Source of the DNA: Halomonas halodenitrificans DSM 735
GTDB taxonomy: Bacteria; Pseudomonadota; Gammaproteobacteria; Pseudomonadales; Halomonadaceae
Assembly: GCF_000620045.1 (NCBI RefSeq)
Contig: NZ_KK211060.1
Coordinates: forward strand, 54,994-118,993
Direction of reading: 5' to 3'
Length of the DNA: 64,000 bases
Position 1 is the stretch's first letter, and each line of letters opens with the position of its first letter. The notes beneath the pieces were generated by a model. The model did no database searches and was not told the origin of the DNA. It saw only the letters and a list, made by a program, of their open reading frames with translations. Shown here piece after piece: positions 17,640-29,254 of this stretch. The translations under genes were made by a program, and so were the position numbers.

Positions 17640-17664
17640 GCCGCCTCCCCCCTGCCCTACCTGG

Positions 17665-17683
17665 CGCCCGCTTCATGCGGGCG
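17665..17683 (+). terminator. Short hairpin between ppiB and lpxH
   Basis: Seven-base arms CGCCCGC and GCGGGCG around TTCAT, followed by TCTTG rather than a T-run. Possibly a weak terminator or attenuator between ppiB and lpxH. Confidence 0.4.
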
Positions 17684-17719
17684 TCTTGCCCTCTGCCGCC
17701 GAACCGGGAACCCTTCACC

Positions 17720-18472
17720 ATGGCCACCCTGCTGATTTCCGACCTGCATCTGCACCCTGGCGCCCCCGCGATCACCGAGGGCTTTCTGCACTGGCTACAG
17801 GCGCGAGCCCGCGGCGCCGACGCGCTGTATATCCTCGGCGATTTCTTCGAGGCCTGGATCGGGGATGACCTGCTGGACCTGGTCGACGTCGACCCCACCG
17901 GCAACGCCGACCTGGCGAAGCGAGTCGCCGAGGCGCTGCGCCGCCTGGCCGATGCCGGCACCGCGATCTATCTGATGCACGGCAACCGCGACTTCCTGCT
18001 CGGCGAACGCTTCGCCCGGGAGGCCGGCGCCACCCTGCTGCCCGACCCCAGCCTTATCCGGCTGGGCGACACCCCGGTGCTGCTGATGCACGGCGACAGC
18101 CTGTGCACGCGCGATACGGCCTACCAGGCCTTCCGCGCCCAGGCCCGGGACCCGCAATGGCAGGCGCAGGTGCTGTCGATGCCGATCCAGGAGCGCATCG
18201 CCCTGGCCAGGCAACTGCGCGAGCAGTCCGGCGAGGCCAACTCCAACAAGGCCGAGGACATCATGGATGTCACCCCGGAGGAAGTCGTCGAGGCCATGGC
18301 AGCGCACGGTGTCACCACCCTGATCCATGGCCACACCCACCGCCCGGCGGTGCACGACCTCGAGGTCGACGGACAACCCGCCCGGCGCATCGTGCTGGGA
18401 GACTGGCAACCCGGCCAGGGCTGGGAAATCGTCGTCGAAGACGACGGCAAGCCCCGGCTGAAGGCATGCTAA
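17720..18472 (+). CDS. lpxH: UDP-2,3-diacylglucosamine diphosphatase
   Basis: Peripheral membrane enzyme of lipid A synthesis that cleaves UDP-2,3-diacylglucosamine to lipid X and UMP. 250 residues with the calcineurin-like metal motifs SDLHL, GDFFE, GNRDF, LLMHGDS and GHTHRP. The ATG at 17720 follows ACCGGGAACCC. The last 110 bases of the gene, stop codon included, recur downstream as part of a 203-bp-offset duplication. The functional copy is this intact one. Confidence 0.96.
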   Translation: MATLLISDLHLHPGAPAITEGFLHWLQARARGADALYILGDFFEAWIGDDLLDLVDVDPTGNADLAKRVAEALRRLADAGTAIYLMHGNRDFLLGERFAREAGATLLPDPSLIRLGDTPVLLMHGDSLCTRDTAYQAFRAQARDPQWQAQVLSMPIQERIALARQLREQSGEANSNKAEDIMDVTPEEVVEAMAAHGVTTLIHGHTHRPAVHDLEVDGQPARRIVLGDWQPGQGWEIVVEDDGKPRLKAC

Positions 18473-18480
18473 TAAACACG

Positions 18481-18785
18481 GGGGTCAGACCCCGGAGGTA
18501 TTGGGGTCAGACCCCGGGGGTATGGGGTCTGACCCCACGCTCCGACGGGGTCTGACCCCAAGGGAAGGTCGACGGCCAACCCGCCCGGCGCATCGTGCTG
18601 GGAGACTGGCAACCCGGCCAGGGCTGGGAAATCGTCGTCGAAGACGACGGCAAGCCCCGGCTGAAGGCATGCTAATAAACACGGGGGTCAGACCCCGGAG
18701 GTATTGGGGTCAGACCCCGGAGGTATTGGGGTCTGACCCCAGGGGGTATGGGGTCTGACCCCACGCCCTGATGGGGTCTGACCCC
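18481..18785. repeat. GGGGTC(A/T)GACCCC palindrome cluster 4 (nine units)
   Basis: Perfect units start at 18481, 18503, 18524, 18547, 18684, 18706, 18728, 18750 and 18773. In each half the TCAGA forms come first (18481, 18503; 18684, 18706) and the TCTGA forms after. Neighbouring starts are 21-23 bases apart within each half. It fills the gap between the convergent lpxH and ppiD genes. Confidence 0.95.
18566..18718 (+). repeat. Duplicated lpxH 3' end (copy of 18363-18515)
   Basis: This block repeats 18363-18515 at a constant offset of 203 bases with one base changed (GGACAACC against GGCCAACC). It includes the last lpxH codons, the stop and the first two palindromes. It has no start codon of its own and is not a gene. 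The near identity points to a recent tandem duplication, probably mediated by the palindromes. Confidence 0.95.
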
Positions 18786-18795
18786 AAGGGGGAGG

Positions 18796-20613
18796 TTATC
18801 TCTCGATCTTGGCTTCGCTGCGCAGGTGTTCGATCAGGCCTTGAATGGCGGCCTGGGCGCGCAGGCGTTCGGTCATGCTGGAAACGGCGCTGGTGATCTG
18901 TGCGTCGACTTCGCCTTCGCCGACGGACTCCAGGGCGATGATCACGGCGCGTTCGCCGTCGACGACCTGGCCGTACACGGCGGCGTCGCCTTCGGGTGCC
19001 GGGAGCCGGAAGGCCGCGGTGATCACCGCCTGGGACAGCCCGTGGGTGTCCTGGCGGCTGACGCCATCGGCCCGCTGCCAGGCGAGGTCGACCGAGCCGC
19101 CCTCGTTCAATGTCTCGACCAGCCCATCGGCCCGAGCGCTCAGGGCGTCGCGGCGCTGCTGGGCTTTGACCTCGGCCACCACCTCGTCGCGTACCTCGGC
19201 GAGGGGGAGCGTGGTGGCCTCGCGGTGCTCATCGACGCGCAGCACCAGGCGGCGGTCGCTATCCAGCTCGATCACCTCGCTGTTGTAGCCCTCCTCGAGC
19301 ACGTCCTCGCTGAAGGCCTGGGTCATCACGCCCGGCTCGGAGAGCACGCCCTCGGCGGTGTCCCGTGACAGCCAGTCGCTGGACTGGAGCTCGAGGCCCA
19401 CATCCTCGGCGACACTGCGCAGATCATCGGCGGCGAAGCTTTCGTCGATGAGCCGCTGGACCCGGTCATTGAACTCTCCGGACACCTGCTCCCTGGCCAG
19501 CTGACGGCGCAGATCGTCGCGCATTGATGCGAAGGATTCGCGCTCCAGGCCAGTCACGGTCAGCAGGTGCAGGCCGTTGTCGGTCTCGACGATGTCGGAC
19601 ACCTCGCCCTCATCCAGCGAGAAGGCGGCGTCATCGAAGGCCTCGCCGAAGAAGCCGCGACTCACCACGCCGAGATCGCCCCCCTGCTCGGCGGAGACGG
19701 TGTCATCGGAGACCCGGGCGGCAAGATCGGCGAAGGCTTCGCCATCGGCGAGACGCGCCTGAACCGACTCGAGCTCGGCCACCGCTTCCTCGCGGCTGCG
19801 CTCGTCACCGAAGGTCAGCATGATATGCGAGAGTCGGCGATCGGCGTTGGCCGTCTGGTCCTGCCAGGCCTTGCGCAACGCCTGCTCGTCCACTTCTACC
19901 CCCGCGGCCATGGCCTGACGGTCGATGACCACATAGTTCAGACGCACCTGCTCGGGCCGGCGGAAGCGGTCCTGGTGCTCGGCGTAATACGCCTCGATGG
20001 CGTCATCGGAGGGCGTGATCTCCTGGTCGAGAGATTCCACGCCCAGGGCGGCATGCCGGAAGCTACGCGTCTGGCGCTGCAGGCTAGCCAGGCGCTGCCG
20101 CTCGCTGTCCAGGCTGAAGTCGCTGAAGGCCAGCCCCTGCTGTAGCTGCTGCTGCTTCATGTCGGCACGCAGCTGGTCGCGAAAGCCCACCGGTGTATAG
20201 CCGGCACTGGCCAGACGGTTGCGGAACAGCTCCTGGTCGAAGCGCCCCTCCTGATCCTGGAACTCGGGGAGTGAGACGATGATCTGATCGAGCTGGTCCT
20301 CGGAAAGATGCAGCCCACCCTCATCGGCATACTGGCTCAACAGCTCGGTGGTGATCAGCTCGTCGAGCATCTGGCCACGCAGCGCACGCTCCTGCTCCGC
20401 CGGCACCTGGCCGCTGCGGATGGCCCGCTGTACCGATAGCTCGAGATCTTGACGCATGATGGGCTCGCCGTTGACCTGGGCGACCTCGTCGCCGCTATTG
20501 CCAAACAGCCCCACCAGCGAATCCACGCCGAACATCGCCATGGTCACGACCACTGCCCCGATGATGATCTTGGCTCCCCAGCTTCGGGAGCGGTCTCGAA
20601 TACTTTGCAGCAT
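18796..20613 (-). CDS. ppiD: Periplasmic folding chaperone / peptidyl-prolyl isomerase PpiD
   Basis: Inner-membrane-anchored chaperone that faces the periplasm near the Sec translocon. 605 residues: one N-terminal membrane helix (about 15-37, IIIGAVVVTMAMFG), a SurA-like N domain, one parvulin domain (RRLSHIMLTFGDE to GGDLGVVSRG, about 255-350), then a long helical C-terminal part. ATG start with CCGAGGCCTGC upstream. Last gene of the tig-clpP-clpX-lon-hupB-ppiD block and convergent to lpxH. Confidence 0.95.
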   Translation of the reverse strand: MLQSIRDRSRSWGAKIIIGAVVVTMAMFGVDSLVGLFGNSGDEVAQVNGEPIMRQDLELSVQRAIRSGQVPAEQERALRGQMLDELITTELLSQYADEGGLHLSEDQLDQIIVSLPEFQDQEGRFDQELFRNRLASAGYTPVGFRDQLRADMKQQQLQQGLAFSDFSLDSERQRLASLQRQTRSFRHAALGVESLDQEITPSDDAIEAYYAEHQDRFRRPEQVRLNYVVIDRQAMAAGVEVDEQALRKAWQDQTANADRRLSHIMLTFGDERSREEAVAELESVQARLADGEAFADLAARVSDDTVSAEQGGDLGVVSRGFFGEAFDDAAFSLDEGEVSDIVETDNGLHLLTVTGLERESFASMRDDLRRQLAREQVSGEFNDRVQRLIDESFAADDLRSVAEDVGLELQSSDWLSRDTAEGVLSEPGVMTQAFSEDVLEEGYNSEVIELDSDRRLVLRVDEHREATTLPLAEVRDEVVAEVKAQQRRDALSARADGLVETLNEGGSVDLAWQRADGVSRQDTHGLSQAVITAAFRLPAPEGDAAVYGQVVDGERAVIIALESVGEGEVDAQITSAVSSMTERLRAQAAIQGLIEHLRSEAKIER

Positions 20614-20673
20614 GCAGGCCTCGGAAATGTTGCCTCAAAATGGATACACGAAAAACGTTCGCCAATAACGAAG

Positions 20674-20704
20674 ACAGGCGCACCGCCGTGGGCGGTGCGC
20701 CTGT
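20674..20704 (-). terminator. Strong hairpin between hupB and ppiD
   Basis: A perfect 14-bp stem (ACAGGCGCACCGCC and its complement) around GTG. No T-run follows on the minus strand. It probably acts as an attenuator or RNA stabiliser, giving high hupB and lower ppiD levels. Confidence 0.6.
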
Positions 20705-20771
20705 ATCAATCAACCATCAGCGACGAACCATCAGCGGCGCCCTGGGCGCACGTCTCCCGGTCGACGCAGAA

Positions 20772-21044
20772 TCAGTTGACGGAATCCTTCAGCGCCTTGC
20801 CGGCCTTGAAGCCGGGCACCTTGGCCGCCTTGATCTCGATGGGCTGACCGGTCTGGGGGTTGCGACCGGTGCGTGCGGCACGCTCCTTCACATGGAAGGT
20901 GCCGAAGCCGACGAGGGAAACGCTGTCGCCTTTCTTCAGGCTATCGGTCACGGAATCCACCATGGCATCCAGAGCACGTGCGGCGGAAGCCTTGGGAATA
21001 TCGGCAGACGCGGCGATAGCTTCGATCAGCTCAGATTTGTTCAC
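20772..21044 (-). CDS. hupB: DNA-binding protein HU-beta
   Basis: 90-residue histone-like protein that bends DNA and compacts the nucleoid. The whole HU sequence is present, including [22 protein letters not shown], the DNA-binding arm signature. The start is a GTG with AAGGGGTGAA just upstream. Own sigma70-type promoter 83-112 bases upstream of the start. Confidence 0.98.
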   Translation of the reverse strand: MNKSELIEAIAASADIPKASAARALDAMVDSVTDSLKKGDSVSLVGFGTFHVKERAARTGRNPQTGQPIEIKAAKVPGFKAGKALKDSVN

Positions 21045-21126
21045 ACTTCACCCCTTGACTTTTTCGTAAATTGACCCTGATCGAACCGGCATTTTAGCTA
21101 ACAAGCGCGATCACAGCATTGGGTAA

Positions 21127-21156
21127 TTTATAGCAATGCGGAGAAACCACTGTCAA
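21127..21156 (-). promoter_or_regulatory. Sigma70-type promoter of hupB
   Basis: On the minus strand TTGACA (21156-21151) and TATAAA (21132-21127) are separated by 18 bases. This near-consensus promoter fits a highly expressed gene and lies in the 177-base gap between lon and hupB. Confidence 0.7.
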
Positions 21157-21221
21157 GCAACAATCAGGGCAGAGCCCCACCATATCGGGCTTTGAATCGA
21201 ATAATGATGGGGAAATCCGCC

Positions 21222-23627
<2,406 letters not shown>

Positions 23628-23667
23628 CGCAGGCGTACCTCAAGAGAAAACGAAGGGATGCCCCGTG

Positions 23668-23696
23668 GAATGGGGGCGATCGGGTAACTTTGCAAG
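23668..23696 (-). promoter_or_regulatory. Sigma32 (heat-shock) type promoter of lon
   Basis: Read on the minus strand, CTTGCAAA (23696-23689), 13 bases, then CCCCATTC (23675-23668). The RpoH consensus is CTTGAAA with CCCCATNT, and lon is RpoH-controlled in E. coli. The site lies 41 bases or more before the start codon. Confidence 0.7.
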
Positions 23697-23713
23697 GCAG
23701 TAACCGAGAGGGC

Positions 23714-23777
23714 AAAAAAAACGGGAGCCCCCGGCCCCCAGCCGGCCGGGCCGGCGGTGGAGGCGAGGCGCTCCCGT
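23714..23777 (-). terminator. Rho-independent terminator of clpX
   Basis: On the minus strand a long GC-rich hairpin closed by ACGGGAGC / GCTCCCGT (23777-23770 with 23728-23721) is followed at once by eight T residues. It lies 20 bases after the clpX stop and separates clpX from lon transcription. Confidence 0.85.
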
Positions 23778-23796
23778 GGGGTCAGCCCCCGGTCAT

Positions 23797-25077
23797 TCAG
23801 CCGTCGGTGCCGTCGCTGGCGGCTTCCTGCTGCTGGGAATAGATCAGCAGCGGCTCGCTTTCGCCCTTGATCACCGAGGCATCGATCACCACCTTGCTGA
23901 CCCCCTCCAGGGAGGGAATCTCGTACATGGTGTCGAGGAGCACCGACTCGAGAATGGAGCGCAGACCGCGTGCGCCGGTCTTGCGTGCCATGGCCTTGTC
24001 GGCCACCGCGCGCAGGGCGTCGTCACGGAACTCCAGCTCCACGCCTTCCATCTCGAACAGCTTGGTATACTGCTTGAGAAGCGAGTTCTTGGGCTCGGTC
24101 AGGATCTCGATCAGCGCCTCTTCGGTGAGGTCGGTCAGGGTCGCGATCACCGGCAGACGCCCGACGAACTCGGGGATAAGGCCGAACTTGACCAGATCCT
24201 CGGGCTCCACGGTGGCCAGGGTATCCCCTACCGGCTTGCCGTCTTCCTTGCTCTTGACCTCGGCATTGAAGCCGATGCCACCCTTCTCGACGCGGTCACG
24301 GATGACCTTCTCCAGGCCCGCGAAGGCCCCGCCGACGATGAACAGCATATTGGTCGTATCGACCTGCAGGAACTCCTGCTGCGGGTGCTTGCGGCCGCCC
24401 TGGGGCGGAATCGAGGCCGTGGTGCCTTCGATCAGCTTGAGCAACGCCTGCTGAACGCCCTCGCCAGACACGTCCCGGGTGATCGAGGGGTTGTCGGACT
24501 TGCGCGACACCTTGTCGATCTCATCGATGTAGACGATGCCACGCTCGGCCTTGTCCACATCGTAATCGCACTTCTGCAGCAGCTTCTGGATGATGTTCTC
24601 GACATCCTCGCCCACGTAGCCGGCTTCGGTCAGCGTGGTGGCATCGGCGATGGTGAACGGCACATTGAGCAGCCGCGCCATGGTCTCGGCGAGTAGCGTC
24701 TTGCCGCTGCCGGTGGGGCCGATCAGCAGGATGTTCGACTTGCCCAGCTCCACGTCGTCTTTCTTGACGTCGGAACTCAGGCGCTTGTAGTGATTGTAGA
24801 CGGCAACGGACAGCACCATCTTGGCGCGATCCTGGCCGATCACATAATCATCGAGGGTGTGACGGATCTCACGAGGCGTCGGCAGACGCTCGTCGTCGCT
24901 CTCGGCATCGGCATCGAGCACCTCCTCGCGAATGATGTCATTGCAGAGGTCGACACACTCATCACAGATATAGACGGACGGGCCGGCAATAAGCTTGCGC
25001 ACCTCGTTCTGATTCTTGCCGCAGAACGAGCAGTAGAGCAGCTTGCCACCGTCGTCCTTGCCTTTGCCGTCAGCCAT
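23797..25077 (-). CDS. clpX: ATP-dependent Clp protease, ATP-binding subunit ClpX
   Basis: AAA+ unfoldase that feeds substrates to ClpP. 426 residues (E. coli 424): N-terminal zinc-binding domain with CSFC and CDECVDLC, Walker [14 protein letters not shown], Walker B VYIDEIDK, and the IGF loop (GGIGFNAEV) that docks on ClpP. The ATG at 25077 has AGAGGTAAGCG upstream. It follows clpP after 109 bases and ends in a strong terminator. Confidence 0.98.
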   Translation of the reverse strand: MADGKGKDDGGKLLYCSFCGKNQNEVRKLIAGPSVYICDECVDLCNDIIREEVLDADAESDDERLPTPREIRHTLDDYVIGQDRAKMVLSVAVYNHYKRLSSDVKKDDVELGKSNILLIGPTGSGKTLLAETMARLLNVPFTIADATTLTEAGYVGEDVENIIQKLLQKCDYDVDKAERGIVYIDEIDKVSRKSDNPSITRDVSGEGVQQALLKLIEGTTASIPPQGGRKHPQQEFLQVDTTNMLFIVGGAFAGLEKVIRDRVEKGGIGFNAEVKSKEDGKPVGDTLATVEPEDLVKFGLIPEFVGRLPVIATLTDLTEEALIEILTEPKNSLLKQYTKLFEMEGVELEFRDDALRAVADKAMARKTGARGLRSILESVLLDTMYEIPSLEGVSKVVIDASVIKGESEPLLIYSQQQEAASDGTDG

Positions 25078-25186
25078 TCGCTTACCTCTTTTCATAGTGA
25101 TGGCGCCTGCCAATGCCGACGCCACCGAGTTCACAGCGGCGGCACGCACCGCCGGGAACAATCAGCGTATTTTGCAAATCACGCTA

Positions 25187-25807
25187 TCAGGATGTGGGCC
25201 GCTTATCCAGCATGGCATCGATCAGCCCATACTCCGCCGCCTGGCGACCATCCATGAAGTTGTCGCGGTCGGTATCCCGGGCGATGGTGTCGATATCCTG
25301 GCCGGTATGCTGGGCGAGGATATGGTTGAGCCTGTCGCGGATGCCGAGGATCTCACGGGTGTGGATCTCGATGTCCGAGGCCTGGCCCTGATAGCCGCCC
25401 AGCGGCTGGTGGATCATCATGCGCGAGTTGGGCAGGCAGAAGCGCTTCTCCGGCGCCCCGCCGGCCAGCAGCAGCGCGCCCATGCTGGCCGCCTGGCCGA
25501 TGCACACGGTGGACACATCGGGCTTGATGAACTGCATGGTGTCGTAGATCGACATGCCGGCGGTCACCGAGCCACCCGGGGAGTTGATGTACAGGTGGAT
25601 GTCCTTGTCCGGGTTCTCGGACTCCAGGAACAGCAGCTGCGCCACCACCAGGTTGGCCGTGTAGTCTTCCACCGGACCCACCAGGAAGATCACACGCTCC
25701 TTGAGCAGGCGGGAATAGATGTCGTAGGAACGCTCGCCGCGCGCGCTCTGCTCGACCACCATGGGCACCAGGCCACCGGCGTTCTGGATATCGAACTCGT
25801 TGCTCAT
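25187..25807 (-). CDS. clpP: ATP-dependent Clp protease, proteolytic subunit ClpP
   Basis: Serine peptidase that forms the two-ring chamber served by ClpX and ClpA. 206 residues with catalytic Ser in [11 protein letters not shown], His in MMIHQPLGG and Asp in DTDRDNF. The ATG at 25807 follows AAGGACAACACGCA. It lies between tig and clpX, the standard order in gammaproteobacteria. Confidence 0.98.
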   Translation of the reverse strand: MSNEFDIQNAGGLVPMVVEQSARGERSYDIYSRLLKERVIFLVGPVEDYTANLVVAQLLFLESENPDKDIHLYINSPGGSVTAGMSIYDTMQFIKPDVSTVCIGQAASMGALLLAGGAPEKRFCLPNSRMMIHQPLGGYQGQASDIEIHTREILGIRDRLNHILAQHTGQDIDTIARDTDRDNFMDGRQAAEYGLIDAMLDKRPTS

Positions 25808-25851
25808 TGCGTGTTGTCCTTGCATCCGATGAATGGAAGCGAAGAGAAACA

Positions 25852-25875
25852 GCGCCCCGACACCGGCCGGGGCGC
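25852..25875 (-). terminator. Hairpin between tig and clpP
   Basis: Eight-base arms GCGCCCCG and CGGGGCGC around an eight-base loop, followed on the minus strand by TGTTTCTC. A partial terminator that would let some transcription pass into clpP. Confidence 0.55.
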
Positions 25876-25885
25876 AGGGCATCGA

Positions 25886-27250
25886 TCAGGCCTGGCTTTC
25901 TTCCTCGCTGGCCGCTTCGCTGCCGTCTTCCTCGTCGGCTTCTTCCTGCTGCTGGGCCGCCGCCAGCACGTCCTGGTAGGACATCTCGACGTCCTGGACG
26001 CTGGCCTGGCCGAGCAGCACGTCCACGGCCTTCTCTTCGAGAATCGCGGACTTGACCTGGGTCTTGAGCTGGTCGTCGCCCATGTAGTGCTCGACCACCT
26101 GTTCGGGCTCCTGATACTGCTCGGCAAGCTCCTGAACCTTGGCACGAATCTCGTCGTCGCTGGCCTCGAGCTCGTTGACCTTGATCACCTCGGCCAGCAG
26201 CAGGCCGACCTCGACGCGGCTCCTGGCCTGCTCCTCGAACAGCTCGTTGGGCAGCTGGGAGACATCGAAGTCCTCGCCCAGGCCGAACTGCTGGGCCGCC
26301 TGGCGCTTGAGGCCATCGGTCTCCTGCTGAACCAGTGCCTGGGGCACGGCGACCTCGTTGGCCTTCTGCAGCGCGGCAAGTACCTGCTGCTTGACGCGGT
26401 TATCCACCGCCTGGCCGGCCTCGCGGGTCATGTTCTTCTTGACCTCGGCACGGAAGGCGTCGAGATCGCCGTCCTCGACGCCAAACTTCGCGATGAACTC
26501 GGCATCGATCTCGGGCAGGGCCTTGCCCTTCACCGCGTGGACGGTGACCTTGAAGGTCGCTTCCTGGCCGGCCAGGTTCTCGGCCTGGTAGTCCTCCGGG
26601 AAGGTGACCTTGATTTCCTTGTCGTCGCCGGCCTGGGCGCCGATCAACTGCTCCTCGAAGCCGGGGATGAAGCTGTTGGAACCGATCACCAGGTCATGGC
26701 CTTCGGCGCTGCCGCCTTCGAAGGGCTCATCGCCCAGGAAGCCCTGGAAGTCGATGGTCAGCTGGTCGCCATCCTCGGCGGCACGCTCGACGTCTTCCCA
26801 GTCGGCGTTCTGCTTGCGCAGGGTGTCGATCATCTCGTCGACATCGGCCTCGGTCACCTCGACCACGGGCCGCTCGACGTCGGCGCCCTCGATGGGTGCC
26901 AGCTCGACTTCGGGGTAGGTCTCCAGGGTCGCCACGAACTCCAGATCCTTGCCCGTCTCATTGACGGTGGCTTCGATCTGGGGCATGCCGGCCGGGTTGA
27001 GCTCGTTCTCGGTGATGGCACGGACGTAACGCTCACGCATCACTTCCCCGACCACCTCGTTGCGCACTTCGCTGCCATAGCGCTGACGGATCACCGACAT
27101 CGGCACCCTGCCCCGACGAAACCCGTCCATACGAACGTTCTTGGCGGCATCCTTGAGGCGAGCATTGACGGCCTCATCGATTTCGGCGGCCGGCACTTGG
27201 ACCGTGATGCGGCGTTCGATCTGGGAGGTCGTATCGACGGAAACTTGCAT
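25886..27250 (-). CDS. tig: Trigger factor
   Basis: Ribosome-bound chaperone and prolyl isomerase at the peptide exit tunnel. 454 residues: N-terminal ribosome-binding domain with signature GFRRGRVP (about 44-51), an FKBP-type domain (GDQLTIDFQGFLGDEPFEGG, about 161-180), and a helical C-terminal domain ending in an acidic tail. The ATG at 27250 follows AGAGGACATTTC. First gene of the tig-clpP-clpX-lon block. Confidence 0.97.
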   Translation of the reverse strand: MQVSVDTTSQIERRITVQVPAAEIDEAVNARLKDAAKNVRMDGFRRGRVPMSVIRQRYGSEVRNEVVGEVMRERYVRAITENELNPAGMPQIEATVNETGKDLEFVATLETYPEVELAPIEGADVERPVVEVTEADVDEMIDTLRKQNADWEDVERAAEDGDQLTIDFQGFLGDEPFEGGSAEGHDLVIGSNSFIPGFEEQLIGAQAGDDKEIKVTFPEDYQAENLAGQEATFKVTVHAVKGKALPEIDAEFIAKFGVEDGDLDAFRAEVKKNMTREAGQAVDNRVKQQVLAALQKANEVAVPQALVQQETDGLKRQAAQQFGLGEDFDVSQLPNELFEEQARSRVEVGLLLAEVIKVNELEASDDEIRAKVQELAEQYQEPEQVVEHYMGDDQLKTQVKSAILEEKAVDVLLGQASVQDVEMSYQDVLAAAQQQEEADEEDGSEAASEEESQA

Positions 27251-27311
27251 GAAATGTCCTCTACCGACTGGGGCACTGTGTTGATTGCGTGAATGAAAAA
27301 TCAAGGGGATG

Positions 27312-27340
27312 ATTTTATGAATCCCGTGCGGCACTGGCAA
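27312..27340 (-). promoter_or_regulatory. Sigma70-type promoter of tig
   Basis: On the minus strand TTGCCA (27340-27335), 17 bases, then TAAAAT (27317-27312), about 60 bases before the tig ATG. The rest of the 310-base gap from here to the tRNA genes shows no gene and no clear terminator that I can defend. Confidence 0.65.
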
Positions 27341-27560
27341 GCGCCGAGGGGGAAGAAATGGGGGCACGGCGAACGATTACAAGGGGCGAAACTACATCCA
27401 TGCCAAAAAACGCCGACGCCTGAGCGACCGCGTGCCGTATACCGCGCAATACCGATAAAAAATCAGACTGACTGAAGCAGGAGCCGATCCCGAGAGGAAC
27501 GATCCAAAAAGAGAGATCTGGAAGAATAGTCTGAAGGGGTCGATCGGGAGGGTCAAGACA

Positions 27561-27636
27561 TGGGGTGGATGATGGGGATCGAACCCACGACCACCGGAGC
27601 CACAATCCGGGGCTCTACCACTGAGCTACATCCACC
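27561..27636 (-). tRNA. tRNA-His (anticodon GTG), copy 1
   Basis: Minus-strand cloverleaf with anticodon GTG in GGATTGTGGCTCC, T-loop GGTTCGATCCC, and an encoded CCA. The acceptor GTGGATG pairs with CATCCAC, and the extra G at position -1 opposite C73, the tRNA-His identity mark, is present. The D-stem reads TAGCTCAGTGGTAGAGC. Confidence 0.96.
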
Positions 27637-27666
27637 ATTGCCTTGCTGATACCGCCTGTGTCGAGG

Positions 27667-27742
27667 TGGGGTGGATGATGGGGATCGAACCCACGACCAC
27701 CGGAGCCACAATCCGGGGCTCTACCACTGAGCTACATCCACC
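27667..27742 (-). tRNA. tRNA-His (anticodon GTG), copy 2
   Basis: Identical to the neighbouring tRNA-His over all 76 bases, 30 bases away. The exact identity shows recent duplication or ongoing gene conversion. Transcribed with the Arg and Pro tRNA genes on the minus strand. Confidence 0.96.
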
Positions 27743-27786
27743 ACATCGACAACGACTCGAACAACATCCTGCTACCGCACCGAAGC

Positions 27787-27863
27787 TGGCGCGCCCAGCA
27801 GGACTCGAACCTGCAACCTACGGCTTAGAAGGCCGTTGCTCTATCCGATTGAGCCATGGGCGC
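27787..27863 (-). tRNA. tRNA-Arg (anticodon TCT)
   Basis: Minus-strand cloverleaf of 77 bases: acceptor GCGCCCA paired with TGGGCGC, anticodon TCT in GGCCTTCTAAGCC, T-loop GGTTCGAGTCC, discriminator G73 and an encoded CCA. It reads the AGA/AGG codons, which are rare in this high-GC sequence. Confidence 0.96.
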
Positions 27864-27931
27864 ATTGTACGTTTCAGCTCGCCTCGCCGCAACCCTGAGT
27901 GCCAATAAACCGCAAGACATTCAAGACGTTA

Positions 27932-28008
27932 TGGTCGGAGTGGAGGGATTCGAACCCCCGACATCCTGCTCCCAAAGCAGGCGCGCTACCAGACTGCGCT
28001 ACACTCCG
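27932..28008 (-). tRNA. tRNA-Pro (anticodon TGG)
   Basis: Minus-strand cloverleaf of 77 bases: acceptor CGGAGTG paired with CACTCCG, anticodon TGG in GCTTTGGGAGC, T-loop GGTTCGAATCC, A73 and an encoded CCA. First tRNA of the cluster Pro-Arg-His-His, divergent from folD. Confidence 0.96.
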
Positions 28009-28182
28009 CGGCGATCAAGCGGGCTGGACGCCGCCACACGGGCCTCGTCGAGCGATGCGTATTCTACGTGACTTTCGCCCTTCGTCAAGTGCCGGAGGGC
28101 GACAACCGCCTCGAGCGCTTTGTTTCGCCCGCCTGGCGTGCGAAAATCACGCCTTCCTTTTCGACCATCCAGAGGACACTCG

Positions 28183-29040
28183 ATGACCGCGCAACTGATC
28201 GATGGCAAAGCCGTAGCCGCCCGCGTTCGCCAGCAGGTAGCCCGCCAGGTGCAGGCACGCCGCGACAGCGGGGGCCGCGCGCCAGGGCTTGCCGTCGTGC
28301 TGGTCGGCGAGGACCCCGCCTCCGCCGTCTATGTGCGCAACAAGCACAATGCCTGCGTCGAGGCCGGCATCGAGTCGTTTCGCCATACGCTGCCCGCGGA
28401 CGCCTCTCAGCAACAGCTCGAGGCGCTGGTCGACCGGCTCAACGACGACCCGGCCGTCGACGGCATCCTGGTCCAGCTGCCACTCCCCGAACAGCTCGAC
28501 GCCCGCCCCATTCTCGAGCGCATTCGCCCGGACAAGGACGTCGATGGCTTTCACCCCTATAACCTGGGGCGCCTGGCCCAGCGCCTGCCGCTGCTGCGGC
28601 CCTGCACGCCCAAGGGCGTGATGACGCTGCTCGAGGAGACCGGCCTGGCGATCCGCGGCCTGGACGCCACCGTGGTGGGGGCCTCCAATATCGTCGGCCG
28701 CCCCATGTCCCTGGAGCTGATGATCGCCGGCTGCACCACCACCGTCTGCCATCGCTTTACGCGCAACCTGGAGGAACAGGTCCGCCGCGCCGATGTGCTG
28801 ATCGTGGCGGTGGGCAAGCCGGGCCTGGTCAAGGGGGAATGGGTCAAGGAAGGCGCCATCGTCATCGACGTGGGCATCAACCGCCAGGCGGATGGCCGCC
28901 TGATCGGCGACGTCGACTTCGATGCCGCCGCCGAGCGCGCCGCCTGGATCACCCCCGTCCCCGGCGGCGTCGGCCCCATGACCGTCGCCACCCTGCTGGA
29001 GAACACCCTCCAGGCCGCCGACCTCCACGACGCCGACTAG
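28183..29040 (+). CDS. folD: Bifunctional methylenetetrahydrofolate dehydrogenase / methenyltetrahydrofolate cyclohydrolase
   Basis: Interconverts methylene-, methenyl- and formyl-tetrahydrofolate with NADP for purine, thymidylate and formyl-Met synthesis. 285 residues. Active-site Tyr and Lys in [12 protein letters not shown], the NADP region [12 protein letters not shown], and the C-terminal signature [18 protein letters not shown]. The ATG at 28183 follows AGAGGACACTCG. Palindrome cluster 5 starts 20 bases after the stop. Confidence 0.97.
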   Translation: MTAQLIDGKAVAARVRQQVARQVQARRDSGGRAPGLAVVLVGEDPASAVYVRNKHNACVEAGIESFRHTLPADASQQQLEALVDRLNDDPAVDGILVQLPLPEQLDARPILERIRPDKDVDGFHPYNLGRLAQRLPLLRPCTPKGVMTLLEETGLAIRGLDATVVGASNIVGRPMSLELMIAGCTTTVCHRFTRNLEEQVRRADVLIVAVGKPGLVKGEWVKEGAIVIDVGINRQADGRLIGDVDFDAAAERAAWITPVPGGVGPMTVATLLENTLQAADLHDAD

Positions 29041-29060
29041 CCCCCACCACCCCGCCCCCT

Positions 29061-29189
29061 GGGGTCAGACCCCAGGAGGTTACCCCAGGCTCGGGGTCAG
29101 ACCCCAAAGAGACTCACGGGGCAGGGGTCAGACCCCATGGGGTTCGGGGTCTGACCCCGGGGGGTTACCCCAGAGGGGGGTCTGACCCA
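29061..29189. repeat. GGGGTC(A/T)GACCCC palindrome cluster 5
   Basis: TCAGA forms start at 29061, 29093 and 29124, then a TCTGA form at 29146 and an imperfect one (last base A) at 29177. Start distances are 32, 31, 22 and 31 bases. It fills the gap between folD and luxS, ending 66 bases before luxS, and may isolate the two transcripts. Confidence 0.93.
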
Positions 29190-29254
29190 GGGGGAGGGGT
29201 TACCCCAAAGAGACTTACTCCAAAGAGACTTTGCATCAGCATGAGGATTGATTG

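Noticed and set aside
18566..18676. A second lpxH gene
   Set aside because: Only the last 110 bases are copied; no start, no metal motifs.
18481..18785. CRISPR array, because of regularly spaced short repeats
   Set aside because: The repeats are 13-bp palindromes with 8-10 bp between them, too short for repeats and spacers, and there are no cas genes.
25043..27292. A 749-codon plus-strand frame across clpP and tig
   Set aside because: Antisense shadow of clpP and tig in high-GC DNA; no start signal and no family likeness.
27400..27560. A Rho-independent terminator for the tRNA cluster
   Set aside because: T-runs are present on the minus strand but I could not find a stable hairpin before them.
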